Source of the DNA: Skeletonema tropicum
Taxonomy: Eukaryota > Bacillariophyta > Thalassiosirophyceae > Thalassiosirales > Thalassiosiraceae
NCBI GenBank assembly: GCA_037178625.1
Contig: JAWZXG010000079.1
Location: 1-28,076 of the forward strand
Reading direction: 5' to 3'
Length of the DNA stretch: 28,076 bases
The translations under genes and the position numbers were made by a program. Positions 1-8,919 of the stretch are shown piece by piece (position 1 is the stretch's first letter; each line of letters starts with the position of its first letter). A model generated the notes under the pieces. The model did no database searches and was not told the origin of the DNA. It saw only the letters and a list, made by a program, of their open reading frames with translations.

Positions 1-323
1 TGTGCATATTTTATACGGTCAATTTTGTTCGTGGTTTGGTTATGCCGGTCCGTAATGGTCACATATTTAAGATATTGATTTGCGTGCGAGGAATGTCATA
101 CGCAAGCCACTCATTATTATTTATGCACTCTTCTAATTGCATGTGGTGTTCCGTAGCATGATAGTCGATGAGTGGCTGCGCGGAAAAGTCACCGATGGCG
201 ACATGTTCTTCCTGCCAGCAGAGAAGCTGACACGTTGAAGTTAGGAGAGGAACAAGTGACGTCATATATTTGAGAATATGTAAAACGCGATCGATATAAA
301 GTACTGTCAAACGCGATCGGTAA
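1..323. repeat. Left copy of 323-bp terminal direct repeat
   Basis: This stretch matches 27754-28076 over its whole length with two substitutions, near 180 (g versus c) and 191 (c versus g). The match runs exactly to both ends of the window, which suggests a circular contig overlap or a tandem repeat unit of 27,753 bp. Positions 7-5 on the minus strand are the ATG of the outer-element gene that is complete at the other end. The perfect palindrome TGACGTCA at 257-264 lies about 250 nt upstream of that ATG, so this is probably the promoter of that gene. Confidence 0.93.
257..264. promoter_or_regulatory. TGACGTCA palindrome (CRE/bZIP-type site)
   Basis: A perfect 8-nt TGACGTCA lies about 250 nt upstream of the start codon of the minus-strand outer-element gene, and is repeated at 28010-28017 in the other terminal copy. 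bZIP factors are known to bind ACGT-core sites of this kind. Regulation of this gene is inferred. The A/B/C copies also carry several TGACGT sites in front of the related gene X, which supports the reading. Confidence 0.4.
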
Positions 324-1264
324 CTCGGTTTTTGCATGATCGATGATCGTGCAGAAAAAGAGAAAAAGATGCCACCACAATGGCCTACAATGGCACCCCT
401 AGTATGGCCGCCTATCTCAGTCCATGAGTATATTTCATAAGGTATCGATGGCCCATCCCTTAAACGACATTATGGCGATTTTTTCGCAGCAGTGTGGCGT
501 TTCGGCTGCTGTAGGGGTGGAGATAATATCATTGCAATCCACTTCATTGAGATTTGAAATGAAAACAACCACCTTCCCTGCACCCATCGAAGATGATAAA
601 CATCTATAGGCACTACCCCTCCGCTACCCATCGCCGATGGTAATATGAAGTGAGATTCTGGTTGCTCGGAATGACCATTAAAGCCCCCCCACACCTCCAA
701 AATACCAAGGACACAAGATGTGCACAAAATTGCATGAATAATTTGACACTCTAACACAACAATAAGCCTGTAGACGGCGGATCGAGCGGCTCTAAAGACC
801 GCAACTCATCAACATTATTATATATAAGAAGTGTCGGCTATTTATTGTCCATAATATTGCAATAGGCTGGATAAAAATAGCAACATCATAGACAGAAATG
901 ACATTTATGTAGCATGTATTAGTCATTTATTTATGCGGTGTAGACAGTTGTAATAATAAAACCCTGCGGCTGAATAGTTGCAAAGGGTGTTGTCTGCGAT
1001 ATAGTTCACTGGATATTACTATTGGTAGGGTTTGTGCAACGTGGTGGCTATGAGAGTAGCGGCTATCATGTTAGATACTGACTGTCGAACGAAAAAACAT
1101 GCATGCATGCAGTTGCGCTCCAGGTTGCTCGGACAGCGCGCTGCACTTTTTTGTTAGCTGCTATCAAAATCTTATGCATCTACGATGCAATTTTGCTTGG
1201 AACGGCTCTAAGTAAGTAAGTGAGTATGTACTATAAAACGTTTCTGTTATAAGAATGTTATTAA
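324..1264. other. Non-coding stretch, probably interior of the outer element's right part
   Basis: I see no convincing gene here. Short open frames on both strands (for example 424-609 plus and 470-757 minus) lack an ATG with good context, splice partners or a recognisable domain. The stretch holds short simple repeats: (ATGC)n near 1099-1114 and (AAGT)n near 1211-1224. Placed after the outer-element gene and before its right-end repeats, it matches the roughly 1.4-kb non-coding part found in copies A and C between gene X and the right end. Confidence 0.45.
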
Positions 1265-1500
1265 ACAAGCATTGCAGAGCAACTTTATAGACGGATACAT
1301 TGCAAAAAAAAATCCAACACGAAATCCACAGAATAATTTTGACATCATGACACATTTATGTTACAAAAACAAGCATTGCAGAGCAAATTTATAGACGGGT
1401 ACATTGCAAAAAAAAACAGGCCCCGAGGGCCCGCGCCGCACTACACACCACACACAACATGCAGTCACAAATCGCCGCGCGCACCATTTCATAGAGAGAC
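1265..1500 (+). mobile_element. Right end of a diverged (outer-type) element copy
   Basis: Two direct copies of a roughly 48-nt unit containing GCATTGCAGAGCAA and TTTATAGACGG lie at about 1265-1312 and 1369-1415. They are followed by the palindrome GGCCCCGAGGGCC at 1419-1431 and a GC-rich tail. This is the architecture of the A and B right ends (two GCAGAGCAACTTTATAGCCG units, then the same 13-mer), but the sequence is diverged and the exact TGTTTA terminus is not recognisable. The end must fall near 1495. If the window ends are joined, this end pairs with the unmatched left end at 8539. Confidence 0.75.
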
Positions 1501-2628
1501 GTATCGTCCATACCATACATCAGCGGCTGACATATTGTGTGTGCCGACACAAATATCACGTTTGGTGTGATAAAAAACGAGTATAATAGAGGATTATGTA
1601 CGGGGTACAATGATGGCGCAATCACTACTTGCATGGGTATAGCGTACTGATCGATGAGTCAGTTGGCAACAGAAGCAAGATGAAAATTGACTTGAAAAGC
1701 TAATTCAACACACATAATGCAAACATGTTCATGGCATTGGGTAATAGGATATATTAGATCTTTCCGAGACACTGCAAATAACATAACATTGAATAACAAC
1801 TAATTATTGACGGAACGTGTGTACGACTTATCATAGAAAAGCATTTTGCCATATGATAGGATGTCAGGGATAAGCGCAACGCACATCACCCTCTTAGACG
1901 ACAACATCATTGACGACCACTCGTCTGAGCACACTCAGAGATAGCCACGATAACATTTCAAACAACATCTCACGTCCACTCAATTGTTGAAAACTGCCGC
2001 TGCTGTTGTCGTAGATGTGATCTTCCCTCCGGTTTGGATTGATTTGCTGTGAGAAACAAACATAATGCTGCAAGCACACGCTGGCCTCTTTTTCAATGAT
2101 GCTCTCAGTGATTCTATAACGCTAATGACGACGATCGACGGCTCTGACGGAAGCTCACAATATGCAATACCATTTCATGGCCAATGGCGGTGGCTGAACG
2201 ACGACCCAAGGGCAAATGAAGCGCATGTCATGGTAGGCATGTCTTGTGTCTATGTTGTCTTTGTCATAAAGAAAAATCGCATCTTTCACGTGATCTGACA
2301 TGTGTGACTACTATGTGACCATGTATGTGATTACACGGTTGCAAAAATAGTTGCAAATACTCCGAGTACAAGCGTAGTATTTTTTGTACTCCACCAGCTT
2401 ACGCGTTCTTGTGTTGCACTCTCTCTTCTTCCGTGTTCAATGTTCAAGTGAGGTAGAATTGGTAGAACCCTCTTCTCTCTCAGCTACTCCCCTACTTACT
2501 TACATAACAATCTCGGGTGGCGGCTAATACACTCCGTTCATTGATAATGTTACATTTATTGCGAATGACTACATCATAGGAGAAGACTGACAAAAAAATT
2601 GACTTGAAGATCTATCTGTGCATCGACA
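1501..2628. other. Intergenic region upstream of the kinase gene
   Basis: No supported gene. Small open frames such as 2065-2298 (+) and 1894-2079 (-) show no recognisable domain and no convincing splice continuation. The pyrimidine-rich stretch at about 2390-2510, just before the ATG at 2629, would suit a core promoter or 5' leader for the kinase gene, but no specific element can be named. I looked here for a continuation of the kinase reading frame broken at 8538 and found none. Confidence 0.4.
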
Positions 2629-3918
2629 ATGATGTTGCTGCTGCCGCCGCCTACGATCGAGCCTGCGGTCACCGCAAAAGACGCCGCCGCTGAAGGTGAA
2701 AGGGCCTCAGCAACGGCGTTGTTCTTCACACCTTCTCTGGTCGATGCGAAGCAGCCCATCGCCGAGAAGAGTGGCAGTCTACTGAATGAAACAGCCGTCA
2801 ATACATCATCGTCATCAGACGATGTGAAAAGTACGCAGTCCCGGAGGCATGCTCCTAACCATCAAGCCGATGTTATAGAAGGAGATGCTTTGGCCCGACC
2901 ACCGGATCTGCCCGCAAGAACTTCTCCCACCACTGGTCCTCGAAGACGCCGTGTTATATATCAGGGAGATGATAATGGCAAATCAGCAACAATTCGTAGA
3001 AGTTCCTCTACCCAGTTTTCAGAGTCCAGATCGGGGAGTAAAACTAGTGGTAGTACTGAACGATGTCAGCGAAAGAAGGAATCAGCGGGTAAGACGGCGA
3101 CACAAAAGTCTGTCTTGATGAGCAAGATGGCATTCTTCATGTTCTTGGTTACAGTTGCGGCTGTTGCGGGAGGTAAGGTTGTGTATGTCATTATTTGTAT
3201 GTATTGTAGAGATTCGATTTGTCACTAACTAAGCACTTCTGTGCATGTTTTGTCGTTTTCTTGACAGGTTTGCTATACACCTTACTTCGAAGAACGGAAG
3301 AGTCGTTTGCCAAAAGTCAATTCCAATCGATTGCCCGTCGTGCCTTGACAGATTGTGAGGGTGTTGTAACACGTAAGCGGTTGTCAATGGAAAGCATGAC
3401 AGCTGTAATGAGTCAAACATTTCATAACGCCTCAGAGTGGCCTTTCGTGATAGTGAAGGGATATGAAACAATTGTTGACGTGTTAAGCCGATCGGGTAGT
3501 CATGATAATATGGGCTTCGCTCCCATCGTTCAAGCCGGAGAGGAACAATCAAATTGGGAAGACTTTGCATATGACTACTTTGATACTCGTATATCGAATC
3601 ATGGTTGGCCAAATACGACGGGGATGAACAAGTTTGGGAAAGGCATATGGCGAATGAAGAAGACTGAGAATGGTACTGTGCGTGTTCCTGATAATGACAA
3701 GGTTACATTGGAACGGGGGATACTTACCCCGATCATACAATGTTGTGTGGACAACCCGGGAGATCCGATCTTACTCTTTAATCTGTATTCCGAAAGGGTG
3801 AGGCGAGAGACTATGAATGGGATAATTGAATGTTCGAAGACGATGCGCCAATCGATCGGCCAAGCTCAAGAAAACCTGCATGAAAGTTGCTGGGCAATGA
3901 CCGAATTCGTTCGAATTA
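2629..3918 (+). pseudogene. CHASE-type receptor histidine kinase, 5' part (two exons), interrupted by copy A
   Basis: Exon 1 (2629-3172) ends at a GTAAGG donor. The intron is 3173-3267 with acceptor TTCTTGACAG. Exon 2 starts at 3268 and keeps frame (phase 1). Residues 1-165 are low-complexity and basic, probably cytosolic. A hydrophobic segment at about 167-187 spans the intron and is the first membrane helix. From about 190 an extracytoplasmic sensor begins, which continues after copy A with the look of a CHASE domain. Copy A enters after base 3918, between ATT and a split codon. Deleting 3919-7847 restores an open frame to 8538. Genes of this layout sense extracellular ligands and signal by phosphorelay; the ligand is unknown. 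The start was chosen as the first ATG of the long open frame. Confidence 0.75.
3173..3267 (+). other. Intron 1 of the kinase gene
   Basis: The GTAAGG donor and TTCTTGACAG acceptor delimit 95 nt. Splicing joins the two halves of one hydrophobic helix in phase 1, which supports the boundaries. Read-through would give a soluble stop within 60 nt. Confidence 0.8.
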
Positions 3919-4350
3919 TCGGCCCTCGGGGCCCCCGTTCATGGAGTGCAGAGCAGCGTAATAGGGGGCCGCAGGTGCCCTTCTATTACAGGTGGGAAAA
4001 TTCATTATTTTTCACCCCCATTATTCTACAGAGTTATAGGTAGGAATCAGTACATGTGTTTTTTAGTGAGAAGGTTTACTTTAGGGACACGTAGAGTCCT
4101 CGGTAGAGACTACCGGCGTAGGATCTGTATGTGTTCCTATGTAGAAAGCAAGAAGTACCTGTTGAAAGCGAGAAATTGACTGTACTAGATGCGCTTTTTG
4201 AGCATCTATATCGGTCTGTACGAGAAAGAAATACAGGTTTTACACGGGCGTTAGTCGATTTAGTTTTTGTCTTTCTTCGTCGCGAGAAAATGTCTTTTTG
4301 TAAAACTGTGCTTGATATATCGAATCGTGCGCTTGCAGATGTTTTACTGA
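3919..4350 (+). other. Left terminal region of copy A
   Basis: Holds the 13-nt palindrome GGCCCTCGGGGCC at 3921-3933 and a second stem in which GGCCCCC pairs with GGGGGCC about 30 nt on. The outer copy keeps that stem with changed flanks. Several small plus-strand open frames here are equally open in A, B and C only because the copies are nearly identical. The diverged outer copy has a stop in the corresponding frame, so I do not call a gene. Confidence 0.7.
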
Positions 4351-5526
4351 TCACCAGATGCAGACGCTTAATTGAGTTGTTGTATTCTTTGTGGTGAGAA
4401 AGTGTCTGTTTTGTAAAACTGTGCAGTGATCAATTTTACTAATCACCAGATGAAGATCCTGCGAAGTAATCACTTGGGATTTCATGATCCTTCTTCGCTT
4501 CTTTCCACTTCTTGTTCGGGTTATGATGTCAGTAATCCTGGTTGTCAGGTCTGTCCTGTCTTTGATGAAATCGCCCTTGATTGCTGCTGCGTATGATGTT
4601 TTTGTGATTTCCTCTAACTTTCTCTTGCTATACCTCGTCTTCGACTCTTCTGCCTTCCCCTCCAAGTATTTCACCCAATTTGCTCGCTTCTTGTACGATT
4701 CGCAGAACTGGCCATTTTGCTTTCTCTTGCAATTTTTTAATCGGTTCGTTGAAATGTTGCTTCCGGTCCAGTATATGGCACTGTCCGACGGGTATGCTTG
4801 ATCTTTGGAGCCAAGTGTTTTGCCTCTGCTGGTAGCCACGTACATTGTTCCAAGAAACTTGCTAATCTCCCACAACTCATCTGCTGGATCTATTATCATG
4901 CGGTTCCAGCGGTCTCCTTTGTCGAATCCAGCTTCGAGTCCTTGACAGCGGTGGATGGTGATGGCGTAGGCAATTTGCAATGGCATGAATAATGCGGTGC
5001 AGCATCCCCTGTTGCAAATCTGCTCGTAGGGTGGGATTGGCACGTGCTGTGCGCAATAAGTTGGGGTAGGATGCATTTGTATCAGTATGAAATGAGTTAG
5101 TAGTGTTTTCGCAGAGAGTGGCAATTGTCTTGTGTCTTTCGTGTGTCAACTTTTACTCACCGTTGGGTTGTTCTTGTCCCATGGGTCCTCGCCTGGTGGT
5201 GGTTTGTATGTAGGGAAATCCACAACAATGTACTTCGGTAGGCTAACCTCACCTTTACCGTTTGGTCCAACGGAGCGATCCTTATCGTAAACGATCTCGA
5301 CTACTACCCCAATAGCTGAGACGTACAATCCTGAGTTGGGATCGATGTTGGCTGACTCCAAGCAAACATGTGCACCTACGCACACATCAAAGGTGTAGAA
5401 TAGCCTCCTGCCGTAAAAGTGCAACTGGTATGCTGTGTTATTGCCCGCCATCCTGCTGCTGAATTGACACCTGAGCCTAGCTATTGGTACTTTCAGTCGT
5501 TCGTGTGTTTTGATCAGCATGTCTAC
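4351..5526 (-). pseudogene. Helicase 3' remnant in copy A (Pif1 type, frameshifted)
   Basis: Corresponds to 9440-10531 of B: the end of the large helicase exon, the 114-nt intron (donor GTGAGT at about 5160, acceptor GCACAG before 5046) and the final exon with Pif1-type motifs V (TIHRCQG) and VI (MYVATSRGK). The 5' two thirds, including the Walker motifs, are missing through a deletion that joins GTCTAC at 5521-5526 to gene X intron 2. A 4-nt loss near 4517 (relative to B) shifts the frame before the normal stop, giving a different basic tail. It cannot make a working helicase. Confidence 0.85.
4411..4441. repeat. Palindromic hairpin motif at helicase 3' end, copy A
   Basis: TTGTAAAACTGTGCAG-type left arm and CAATTTTACTAA-type right arm form an imperfect hairpin, overlapping the place where the helicase stop lies in B. 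It is the same motif family as at 7618-7655 and elsewhere in the A/B/C copies. Confidence 0.65.
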
Positions 5527-5552
5527 GTAGGCAGTTGCATTTGTTTATTAGG

Positions 5553-5580
5553 TAAAATTGTTCAGTGATCGATTATACTA
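5553..5580. repeat. Palindromic hairpin motif downstream of short gene X, copy A
   Basis: GGTAAAATTGTTCAG pairs with the GATTATACTAAA side. It lies about 60 nt past the TGA reached by reading through the exon-2 donor of gene X, and only about 25 nt from the shared A/C deletion junction. The equivalent in B is inside gene X intron 2. Confidence 0.65.
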
Positions 5581-5639
5581 AAATGATTCAATAAGCAAGC
5601 GATACTTAGTGCGGCAGTGCACATGCACACAAAATAAAC

Positions 5640-6420
5640 TCACATGATAGTTGAATCAGGAGAGGCCTTCTCTCCGACAGGTACCGGTTTAGACTTTTTC
5701 GTGACAGCACCTTTCTCGGACAAATCCGGTTCATCATCATCTTGAACAGGCTGATCACGGGAGCCCGAATGAGTTTTGTCTTCAAGTACAAGTTTCCCGT
5801 TCTCATCACTGGTGTGAAGTTGAAGGTTGAAAAAAAAACTTGTAAGTAAAAAGGAAAGACAGAATTTGTAAAACGGTACAATGAACAAAAATACCAAAAT
5901 CATTGAACCACACGAAGGTTAACCTTCTCTCTTACCAAAAATGCTCACAATTTGAAGTGTACGGCGCTTGGCTTGTACCTCCTTTCTGAGCAATAGCGGC
6001 AAACATTAAGAAGTTGACCGCTGCAGACACCAGATCATCTTTGTCAGTAGAATCAGTCTTACCAACTGGGACATTCGGGTAATGTTCAGACAGTTCATTC
6101 AGGATGTACTTGATTGACCCGACTTCAAAGACGGAAAGAGCAGAAAAGAGCAGTTGTTCCTTCTCCAACTTGGCAACGTCAAACCCATCGCCTAATGCAA
6201 CAGACGCTAGCAGCAAGAAGATACGATCGTCGGTACGCACCAAACGCCAATTGATGTCTGTTACGCTCAATGCAATGACAGGAGCCGACGGTTTAGCGGC
6301 AGTCTTGACCCCTGACGAAGTAAGACGTGCATCGACATTGCTCCGATTCCGCACGGCACGGAAGCCCTTACCATTACTACCAACGGTGGATATAACTGGA
6401 TTTGTGTTGCCAAACTTCAT
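5640..6420 (-). CDS. Gene X, short form (exons 1-2), copy A
   Basis: Exon 1 is 6420-5936 with donor GTAAGA. Exon 2 is 5808-5644, in frame by phase 2. If the next donor (GTGAGT) is not used, translation stops at once at TGA 5642-5640, giving about 217 aa. The first ~120 residues include a segment (W-x-x-VR-x-x-D-x-IF, then LLxxxLS and a helix ending NELSE) that resembles the N-terminus of the outer-element gene. The exon-2 part is acidic and lysine-rich. The MBD exon of B is absent here. If the donor is used, the retained acceptor at 5527-5530 joins to helicase sequence out of frame and stops within about 15 codons. Function unknown; retention in A and C suggests the short form is tolerated or useful. 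Confidence 0.65.
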
Positions 6421-7226
6421 TATTTATTCGGACAATGTAGAAATGTGATGATGTAAATGATGCAATGCATAATTTATGAGAGCTGTTGAACGGCTCGACA
6501 ACGTACAAACTGCCTACATAACCGCCGCCAACGCACCAGCGCAATAATCAGCAGAGAACAATGCAATCAATAACCAACCACGTCATGAAGTAAACGAGTT
6601 CCTTCGTAAGCTACGTCGGCAACACAAGATCTTGTGGTTCAACACATCGACAACACGTCGACAAAAAGATTCAGCTCAACACAAGACGTCGACGTGGAGT
6701 TAAGAACTGACGTATTGATCAGTACGTGGCCAAAGATCGGCAGTTATTCAAATGCAAACACGTCGGCAACCAACGTCGGCGTCTATTTAGACTTGCATCA
6801 ATAGACGACTCGGCAGATAATGTAATTGAGCCAATGTCGACCTGAGTACTTGCTGCATGAACTTAAATACTTTTTTGTTCATTGGATTTTGCCAACACCT
6901 GACTTCTGGTACTTTGTGACGTAAGACGATTGGAATCAAGTGTACTAATTCCTTAAGTAACGAAGTTTACCACGTCACTCAGAGAAAAAATTAAGAAAAT
7001 AGAGGGTGACGGGGATGCACACCGGAAAGAACGAAGAAGCTCATCGACAATCTGACTTAATTAGCCTGGAAAAGTCCTTTTTAGCACAAATCAAGCGATT
7101 TTTAGATCTAAATCATAAGATATAGCATCTAAATGACAATCAAAATGGGCATTTCAGCGGGGATGGGAGGGGGGAAAATCCCAACACTTCAAGTTGAAGT
7201 TCCGGAAGTAATTCAGAGCAAAGCAC
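6421..7226. promoter_or_regulatory. Bidirectional promoter region between gene X and the right half, copy A
   Basis: An 806-nt non-coding stretch shared with B and C. It carries TGACGT or its complement at 6582-6587, 6708-6713, 6917-6922 and 6972-6977, plus several ACGTCG repeats near 6625-6790. In B it separates divergently transcribed genes X and Y, so it probably drives both. bZIP binding is a known property of such cores; use here is inferred. Confidence 0.5.
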
Positions 7227-7567
7227 GTAGCTACGCTACTTTGGATCTCCCCGATGGAAAAGATATGCCTTGTACGCTGGCCCACGCCCACGAAACGCCA
7301 ACAAAACTTACGACCGTTAGAACAATGACAGCTACCACGCCTTTTCTCATTCTTGAGACCTTTTGATTCAAATTTTTTGTGGCCTGTCTCCATGCAATTA
7401 GAACCGCTGATGAAGGTGGCTAAGCTCCACCGAAACTCGTAATTAATGAATCATAAAGAGTTCGGTTATATTGCTTACTACCATCATCTGGAAAAACTCC
7501 TAGCTTGTAATAAGGACTTCGTGGCTTATTGCATTCAAGACATTTCTTTTCACATTGATAAAGATTG
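7227..7567. other. Copy-specific cargo of copy A
   Basis: Homology to B stops after AAAGCAC at 7226 and resumes at the right-end repeats near 7568. The interval has no match elsewhere in the window. An open frame at 7133-7366 (+) crosses the junction and could be a gene fragment, but 77 codons without a domain is weak support. It may be DNA captured during transposition or the remains of another family member. Confidence 0.5.
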
Positions 7568-7847
7568 ACAACGTCATTGCAGAGCAACTTTATAGCCGTA
7601 TTCTATTGTAAAGAGACTAATTGGTAAAATTGTGCACAGCACAATTATACCAATTAAGGCCAACGTCATTGCAGAGCAACTTTATAGCCGAATTCCGTTG
7701 TATAAAGACTACTGACAAGCCACACAGCAAATGGCCAACAGCAAGATGACGACACAATACTTTACAGGCCCCGAGGGCCCGCGCTGAACCCGCCACATAC
7801 ACCGCTGCACGCCACCACTATTGCACCATTCTGCGCGCCCCTGTTTA
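7568..7847 (+). mobile_element. Right terminal region of copy A
   Basis: Two direct units containing ACGTCATTGCAGAGCAAC begin at about 7570 and 7665. A palindrome lies between them (7618-7655). The 13-mer GGCCCCGAGGGCC is at 7767-7779. The terminal stem pairs GGGCCCGCGC with GCGCGCCCC before TGTTTA. No gene is present. Confidence 0.85.
7618..7655. repeat. Perfected 37-nt palindrome, copy A right end
   Basis: AATTGGTAAAATTGTGC and GCACAATTATACCAATT form an almost perfect inverted repeat around a 3-nt loop. This is the clearest member of the dispersed hairpin family and is copied at 21379-21416. Confidence 0.85.
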
Positions 7848-8538
7848 GTATTTTAAGATTCAATCAGGTCCAAGCTTCATCATCGATTATGTTTGCACCC
7901 ATCTATCCAGCAGATGCTCCTTGGGAAGTATCTGGGTTTATACTTTCGCCATTGGTTTGGTATGAGATCTTTGAGAACGTGTTCTCGGAGGTTATTCAAG
8001 GCGTTCATTGCGTATTGACACATCATCAGTATCTAGAAGGACCCAACCACGAGGAGTTCACTTTCACAATACGAAATGGCCGTGTGGAATCAATAATGAA
8101 GGGTGACTTGCATGATTCAAAGTACGATAGTCTCCAGGCTAGTGGAAACTTGACACCACATCAGCATCAGGCGTCATCAGGAGGGTATTCCCTGACTATC
8201 TATCCAACGGATGAATTCATTGATGCATATGCCACAAACAACCCAAGAAATGCCACGATCGCTGCCCTATCTGTAATTCTGCTGATTACGATCCTATTCT
8301 TCTTCTACGACTTCTTCGTGCGTCGAGAATTTCACGAACGTACTCAAGTGTTGGAGGCGAAGCGCACTTTTATTCGGTACGTATCACATGAGGTCAGAAC
8401 GCCACTCAATGCTGTCTTAATGGGGCTGAATATCATACAAAACGAGGAGACGAATACTGAGCGGAGCCATCTCATCCAGGAAATACAAAACTCAGCAAAC
8501 TCTGCGGTTGACGTTTTGAATGAGGTACTTCAGTATGA
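7848..8538 (+). pseudogene. CHASE-type receptor histidine kinase, 3' fragment ending after the H-box
   Basis: Continues the 2629-3918 reading frame once copy A is removed (628 codons in total so far). The end of the CHASE sensor is followed by a membrane helix at about 535-556, a short linker, and a HisKA segment with H-box FIRYVSHEVRTPLNAV. The phospho-accepting His is residue 579 (codon 8387-8389). The dimerisation helix then runs on until the outer element enters after base 8538. No ATP-binding CA domain or receiver domain follows, and none is found elsewhere in the window. The kinase is therefore doubly broken. Family assignment is secure for the HisKA part and good for CHASE, which rests on the domain order and flanking helices. 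Confidence 0.85.
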
Positions 8539-8919
8539 TCGGCCCTCGGGGCCCCGGGTCGAAACAAGCGCAGTGAAGTGTCGATAATGGGGCCGGGAGG
8601 TGCCCAACCCCTTATGGTCACAAATTCTCCATTTTTTTCCAAACTTTTTTCTACAGGGATCTTGGTAGGAATCAGTATAGTAGCTATTTAGTGAGAAAGT
8701 TTACCTGCTGGACACGTAGAGGCTCTGTAGACCATACCGCTGTAGGATTTGTACTTGTTCCTACGTAGAAAGCGAGAAGTACCTGGCTTAAAGGTGCTTT
8801 TTACAGAAATTGATTGGCTATATCTGTCGAGGATACCGTCATTTGCAGAAAGAAATACAGGTACATTGTCATTATAGGTGACATGTTTCTTCATCACGAG
8901 AAATATTCTCCCTTTGTTG
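8539..8919 (+). other. Left terminal region of the outer element
   Basis: The 13-mer palindrome is at 8541-8553, and a GGCCCC/GGGGCC stem replaces the GGCCCCC/GGGGGCC of the other copies. Conserved blocks include CTACAGGGATCTTGGTAGGA-like and CACGTAGAG segments. It has no gene. It ends where copy B begins. Confidence 0.75.

Larger units (their letters stand above)
3919..7847 (+). mobile_element. Copy A: 3.9-kb deletion derivative of the Helitron/Helentron-like family
   Basis: Starts TCGGCCCTCGGGGCC and ends CTGCGCGCCCCTGTTTA. The host kinase frame is restored precisely on removal, with no target-site duplication, as known for Helitron-type insertion. It is nearly identical to B at 8920-10531 (left part) and 13644-15340 (middle), and again at the right end. 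It lacks 3.1 kb spanning the helicase 5' half and the MBD part of gene X, and lacks genes Y, Z and S. In their place is about 340 nt of unrelated cargo. It keeps exons 1-2 of gene X. The near-identity to B and C points to recent activity. Family assignment rests on termini, clean insertion and the B helicase. Confidence 0.88.

Noticed and set aside
1..323. Long terminal repeats of a retrotransposon
   Set aside because: There is no reverse transcriptase, primer site or polypurine tract, and the repeats contain the start and promoter of an ordinary coding gene.
1358..1634. Short frames over the right end near 1.4-1.6 kb
   Set aside because: They read through the terminal repeats and poly-A stretches on both strands; there is no protein-like pattern.
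1501..2628. Continuation of the kinase after the outer right end
   Set aside because: GATAAAAAA at about 1568 looked like a possible restart, but the frame meets a stop after a few codons and has no ATP-binding motifs.
4131..4397. 88-codon plus-strand frame repeated in A, B and C left ends
   Set aside because: It is open in all three only because they are nearly identical; the diverged outer copy has a stop there, and no domain or splice partner is seen.
3919..7847. Possible 3-bp target duplication (TTA on both sides of copy A)
   Set aside because: TTA precedes the left end and also closes TGTTTA, but B and C have TTG and TCA on the left with the same TTTA on the right, so the right TTA belongs to the element.
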